A stretch of DNA of 7,772 nt from ZC4RG20 sp964553875 (GTDB lineage: Bacteria; Pseudomonadota; Gammaproteobacteria; Steroidobacterales; Rariloculaceae), in NCBI GenBank assembly GCA_964553875.1, contig CAZKNH010000168.1:1-7772 (forward strand). The letters run 5' to 3'. The notes under the pieces were generated by a model. The model saw only the letters and a list, made by a program, of their open reading frames with translations, did no database searches and was not told the origin of the DNA. The translations under genes and the position numbers were made by a program. Below, in pieces: positions 5,572-7,772 of this stretch (position 1 is its first letter; the number at the start of each line of letters is the position of its first letter).

Positions 5572-6528
5572 GTGCCGCACTCGACCGCACAACGAGTCTC
5601 GCTGATCGGCGCGCCGACCGACGTCGGCGCCGGGCGCCGCGGCGCGTCGATGGGGCCGGAGGCGCTCAGGGTTGCGGGGCTCAAGCCCGCGCTCGAGCGC
5701 CTGAACCGCACTGTGATCGACCGGGGCAACGTCACGGGCCCCATCAATCCCGAACGTCCGCGCGTAGGCGGCTACCGCCACCTTGCCGAGGTCACCGCGT
5801 GGTGCACGGCCGTGCGCGACGCCGTCTACGCCGCGCTCGCGGACGGCGACTTCCCGATCCTGATGGGCGGCGACCACAGTCTCGCGATCGGCTCGATCGC
5901 CGCGGTCGCACGCTTCTGCGCCGAGCGCGAGACCGTGCCGACCGTGCTCTGGCTCGATGCGCACGCCGACTTCAACGACGCGGCGTCCTCGCCGACCGGG
6001 AACCTCCACGGGATGCCCGTAGGAATACTGACCGGGATCGGTCCCCCCGAGCTCGTGCGGCTCGGTCCGGCCGTGCCGATCATTCCGCCGGACCGGGTCG
6101 TGCAAATCGGCGTCCGTTCCGTCGACCAGATCGAGAAAGAGCTCGTCGTCGGCAGCGGCATCATCGTCTACGACATGCGCACGATCGACGAGATCACGAT
6201 GCGCGAGGCCGTCGAGCGCGCGCTCGAATACCTCGCGAAGCGCGGAGGACATCTGCACGTCTCGTTCGACGTCGACTTCGTCGACCCGAGCATCGCGCCC
6301 GGCGTGCCGACGACGGTGCCCGGCGGGCCTACCTATCGAGAGGCCCAACTTTGCATGGAAATGATTCATGATTCAGGCCTCATGAAGTCGCTGGACATCA
6401 TGGAGCTCAATCCGGCCTTCGACGACCGCAACAGAACGGCCGAGCTCGCGGTCGAGCTCGTCGAGAGCCTGTTCGGTCAGCAGATCCTCGCCCGGAGGGG
6501 CGGAGCCGAGACGAAATACACGCTGTGA
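5572..6528 (+). CDS. rocF: Arginase
   Basis: Mn2+-dependent ureohydrolase that splits L-arginine into L-ornithine and urea in the cytoplasm. The 318 residues carry all six metal ligands: GGDHS at 99-103 (His102), LDAHADFN at 128-135 (Asp129, His131, Asp133) and SFDVDFVDPS at 231-240 (Asp233, Asp235). SPTGNLHGMP at 140-149 is the arginase form of the substrate loop, with His146 as the expected proton shuttle; agmatinases differ here. Glu278 in DIMELNP is the expected guanidinium-binding Glu, followed by the usual NRTAELAVELV. Residue roles come from known arginase structures. The only plausible start is the GTG at 5572: no in-frame ATG, GTG or TTG exists between it and the upstream stop at 5524, and the next Met is too far in. 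No Shine-Dalgarno or convincing promoter is visible. It overlaps rocD by 4 bp, giving a two-step arginine degradation operon. Confidence 0.96.
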   Translation: MPHSTAQRVSLIGAPTDVGAGRRGASMGPEALRVAGLKPALERLNRTVIDRGNVTGPINPERPRVGGYRHLAEVTAWCTAVRDAVYAALADGDFPILMGGDHSLAIGSIAAVARFCAERETVPTVLWLDAHADFNDAASSPTGNLHGMPVGILTGIGPPELVRLGPAVPIIPPDRVVQIGVRSVDQIEKELVVGSGIIVYDMRTIDEITMREAVERALEYLAKRGGHLHVSFDVDFVDPSIAPGVPTTVPGGPTYREAQLCMEMIHDSGLMKSLDIMELNPAFDDRNRTAELAVELVESLFGQQILARRGGAETKYTL

Positions 6529-7727
6529 GACGAACGGATCAGGTCATCGCGCAGACCGAGAGGGTCAGCGCGCGCAACTATGCGCCTTTGCCCGTGGTCA
6601 TCACACGGGCCGAGGGCGTGTTCGCGTGGGATATCGAGGGGCGCAAGTATCTCGACTGCATCAGCGCCTACTCTTCGCTGAACCAGGGACACCGCCACCC
6701 GCGCATCCTGCAGGCGCTGCTCGCGCAGGCGGGCCGTCTGACGTTGACGTCGCGTGCGGTGCATAACGACCGCCTGGGTCCGTTCCTCGAGAAGCTCTGC
6801 AACGCGGCCCAGATGGACATGGCACTGCCGATGAACACGGGCGCCGAGGCCGTCGAGACGGCGATCAAGCTGGCCCGCAAGTGGGGCTACCGCGTGAAGG
6901 GCGTGCCGCGGGACGAGGCCGAGATCATCGTCTGTCGCAACAACTTCCACGGACGCACGACGACGATCGTCGGCTTCTCCAGCGAGCCGCAGTATCGCGA
7001 GGATTTCGGCCCGTTCACGCCGGGCTTCAAGCTGATCGACTTCGGCAACGCGGCCGCGCTCGCCGAAGCGATCGGCCCGAACACGGTCGCGTTCATGCTC
7101 GAGCCGATCCAGGCCGAGGCCGGGATCATCGTGCCGCCGCCGGGCTACCTGACCGAAGTGCGCGAGATATGCCGCAAGCACAACGTGCTGATGGTCCTCG
7201 ACGAGATCCAAACCGGGCTCGGCCGCACTGGGAAGCTGTTCGACTATCAGCACGAGCCGGACGCGAAGCCGGACATGCTCGTCGTCGGCAAAGCGCTCGG
7301 CGGCGGCGTCTATCCCGTCTCGGCCGTGCTCGCGTCGACCGAGGTCATGGGCCTTCTCCGCCCGGGCGATCACGGCAGCACGTTCGGCGGCAATCCGCTC
7401 GCCGCCGCAGTCGGCGAGGCGGCGCTCGAGGTCGTCATCGACTCGCGGCTCCCCGCGCGAGCCGCGGAGCTCGGCGCGTACCTGTTCGACCGGCTTGCGA
7501 CGCTCCGCTCGCCGCACGTGACATCGATCCGCGGGCGGGGGCTCCTCGTCGGCATCGAGATCGCACGCGAATCGGGCACCGCGCGGCAGTTTTCGGAGCG
7601 GCTGCTCGAGCGCGGCGTGCTGTGCAAAGACACGCACGAGCAGGTGATCCGTCTCGCGCCGCCGCTGATCGTGCAGAGGGAGCAGCTCGACTGGCTCGTC
7701 GAGCAGCTCAAATTCGTGTTCCGCTGA
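6525..7727 (+). CDS. rocD: Ornithine aminotransferase (ornithine--oxo-acid transaminase)
   Basis: PLP-dependent class III aminotransferase that moves the delta-amino group of ornithine to 2-oxoglutarate, giving glutamate-5-semialdehyde (which cyclises to P5C) and glutamate. The 400 residues show the OAT-specific N-terminus NYAPLPVVITRAEG (18-31) and ISAYSSLNQGHRHPRI (46-61), NTGAEAVETAIKLARKWGY (104-122), FHGRTTT at 141-147 (Arg144), EPIQAEAGI at 193-201, LDEIQTGLGRTG at 225-236 (Asp226 binds the pyridine nitrogen, Gln229), Lys256 in VVGKALGGG as the Schiff-base lysine, and HGSTFGGNP at 283-291 (Thr286). These blocks favour OAT over the related acetylornithine or GABA aminotransferases. The GTG start overlaps the rocF stop (GTGA), implying translational coupling; purine-rich GGAGG lies 26 nt upstream, too far for a standard site. 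The stop codon is the first base triplet of a repeat. Confidence 0.96.
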   Translation: MRRTDQVIAQTERVSARNYAPLPVVITRAEGVFAWDIEGRKYLDCISAYSSLNQGHRHPRILQALLAQAGRLTLTSRAVHNDRLGPFLEKLCNAAQMDMALPMNTGAEAVETAIKLARKWGYRVKGVPRDEAEIIVCRNNFHGRTTTIVGFSSEPQYREDFGPFTPGFKLIDFGNAAALAEAIGPNTVAFMLEPIQAEAGIIVPPPGYLTEVREICRKHNVLMVLDEIQTGLGRTGKLFDYQHEPDAKPDMLVVGKALGGGVYPVSAVLASTEVMGLLRPGDHGSTFGGNPLAAAVGEAALEVVIDSRLPARAAELGAYLFDRLATLRSPHVTSIRGRGLLVGIEIARESGTARQFSERLLERGVLCKDTHEQVIRLAPPLIVQREQLDWLVEQLKFVFR

Positions 7728-7772
7728 AATTGGGGTCAGACCCCATTTTTCCCGTGAAATTGGGTCAGACCC
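7725..7772 (+). repeat. Tandem GGGGTCAGACCCC-type repeat, at least two copies, cut by window edge
   Basis: TGAAATTGGGGTCAGAC at 7725 is followed 30 bp later, at 7755, by TGAAATTGGGTCAGAC, which lacks one G and is cut by the window end. Each copy centres on a palindrome, TGGGGTC-A-GACCCCA at 7731-7745 and GGGTC-A-GACCC at 7762-7772. The rocD stop codon TGA is itself the first three bases of copy 1. I recall this motif as a frequent intergenic repeat in proteobacteria, sometimes near IS200/Y1-type (RAYT) transposases, but no transposase is visible here, so the mobile link is a hypothesis. Confidence 0.7.
7731..7750 (+). terminator. Terminator-like hairpin after rocD
   Basis: TGGGG and CCCCA pair across the loop TCAGA and are followed immediately by TTTTT (7746-7750), giving the layout of an intrinsic terminator 3 nt past the rocD stop. 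The 5-bp stem is short for efficient termination, and the same sequence is the repeat described at 7725-7772, so termination may be a by-product of a repeat landing there. Confidence 0.4.

Noticed and set aside
5405..5590. N-terminal extension of RlmI by 62 residues
   Set aside because: The frame is open, but the added residues are Arg/Ser-rich, do not resemble the family, and would run over the rocF start. The ATG at 5404 aligns with the known RlmI start.
5799..7637. Long antisense and alternate-frame ORFs over rocF and rocD
   Set aside because: They overlap two genes with complete catalytic motifs, and their products are Arg/Asp/Ala-rich shadows without domains.

Overview
The window looks like a high-GC chromosomal segment (visibly around 70% G+C, strong G/C third-position bias) from a proteobacterium, most likely a gammaproteobacterium. 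The evidence is a ThrA-type aspartokinase with the C-terminal ACT signature of the bifunctional aspartokinase/homoserine dehydrogenase, and Rpe and RlmI proteins that align nearly end to end with my recollection of the E. coli proteins. I cannot name a genus. The sequence is draft quality: exactly 100 Ns sit at 1550-1649.

Minus strand, read right to left: rlmI (5404-4220, 23S rRNA m5C1962 methyltransferase), a 14-TM DHA2-type MFS exporter (4114-2696), rpe (2607-1918, ribulose-phosphate 3-epimerase), a repeat-rich intergenic region with the gap (1339-1917), then the start of thrA (1338 to the left edge, 446 codons visible, homoserine dehydrogenase half outside the window). The spacings of 105 bp (rlmI to the exporter) and 81 bp (exporter to rpe), plus a possible -10 element before each gene, suggest separate or only loosely coupled transcription units rather than one tight operon. 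The genes have no obvious shared task; they are housekeeping genes plus one exporter.

Plus strand, diverging from rlmI across a 167-bp intergenic region: a two-gene arginine catabolic operon, rocF (5572-6528, arginase) and rocD (6525-7727, ornithine aminotransferase). The genes overlap by 4 bp (GTGA). Together they turn arginine into urea, ornithine and then glutamate-5-semialdehyde, which is drawn into proline or glutamate. No P5C dehydrogenase or regulator is visible inside the window. Right after the rocD stop come two tandem copies of a short palindromic repeat (GGGGTCAGACCCC type) that run to the window edge.

The unusual material is the 1478-1870 repeat cluster. It contains a perfect 55-bp direct repeat flanking the N gap, a degenerate tandem repeat, and a 126-bp nested inverted repeat with perfect 36-bp arms and an inner 11-bp hairpin. 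I see no defence system, CRISPR array, tRNA, rRNA, transposase or phage gene. Long open frames antisense to the real genes are high-GC artefacts.
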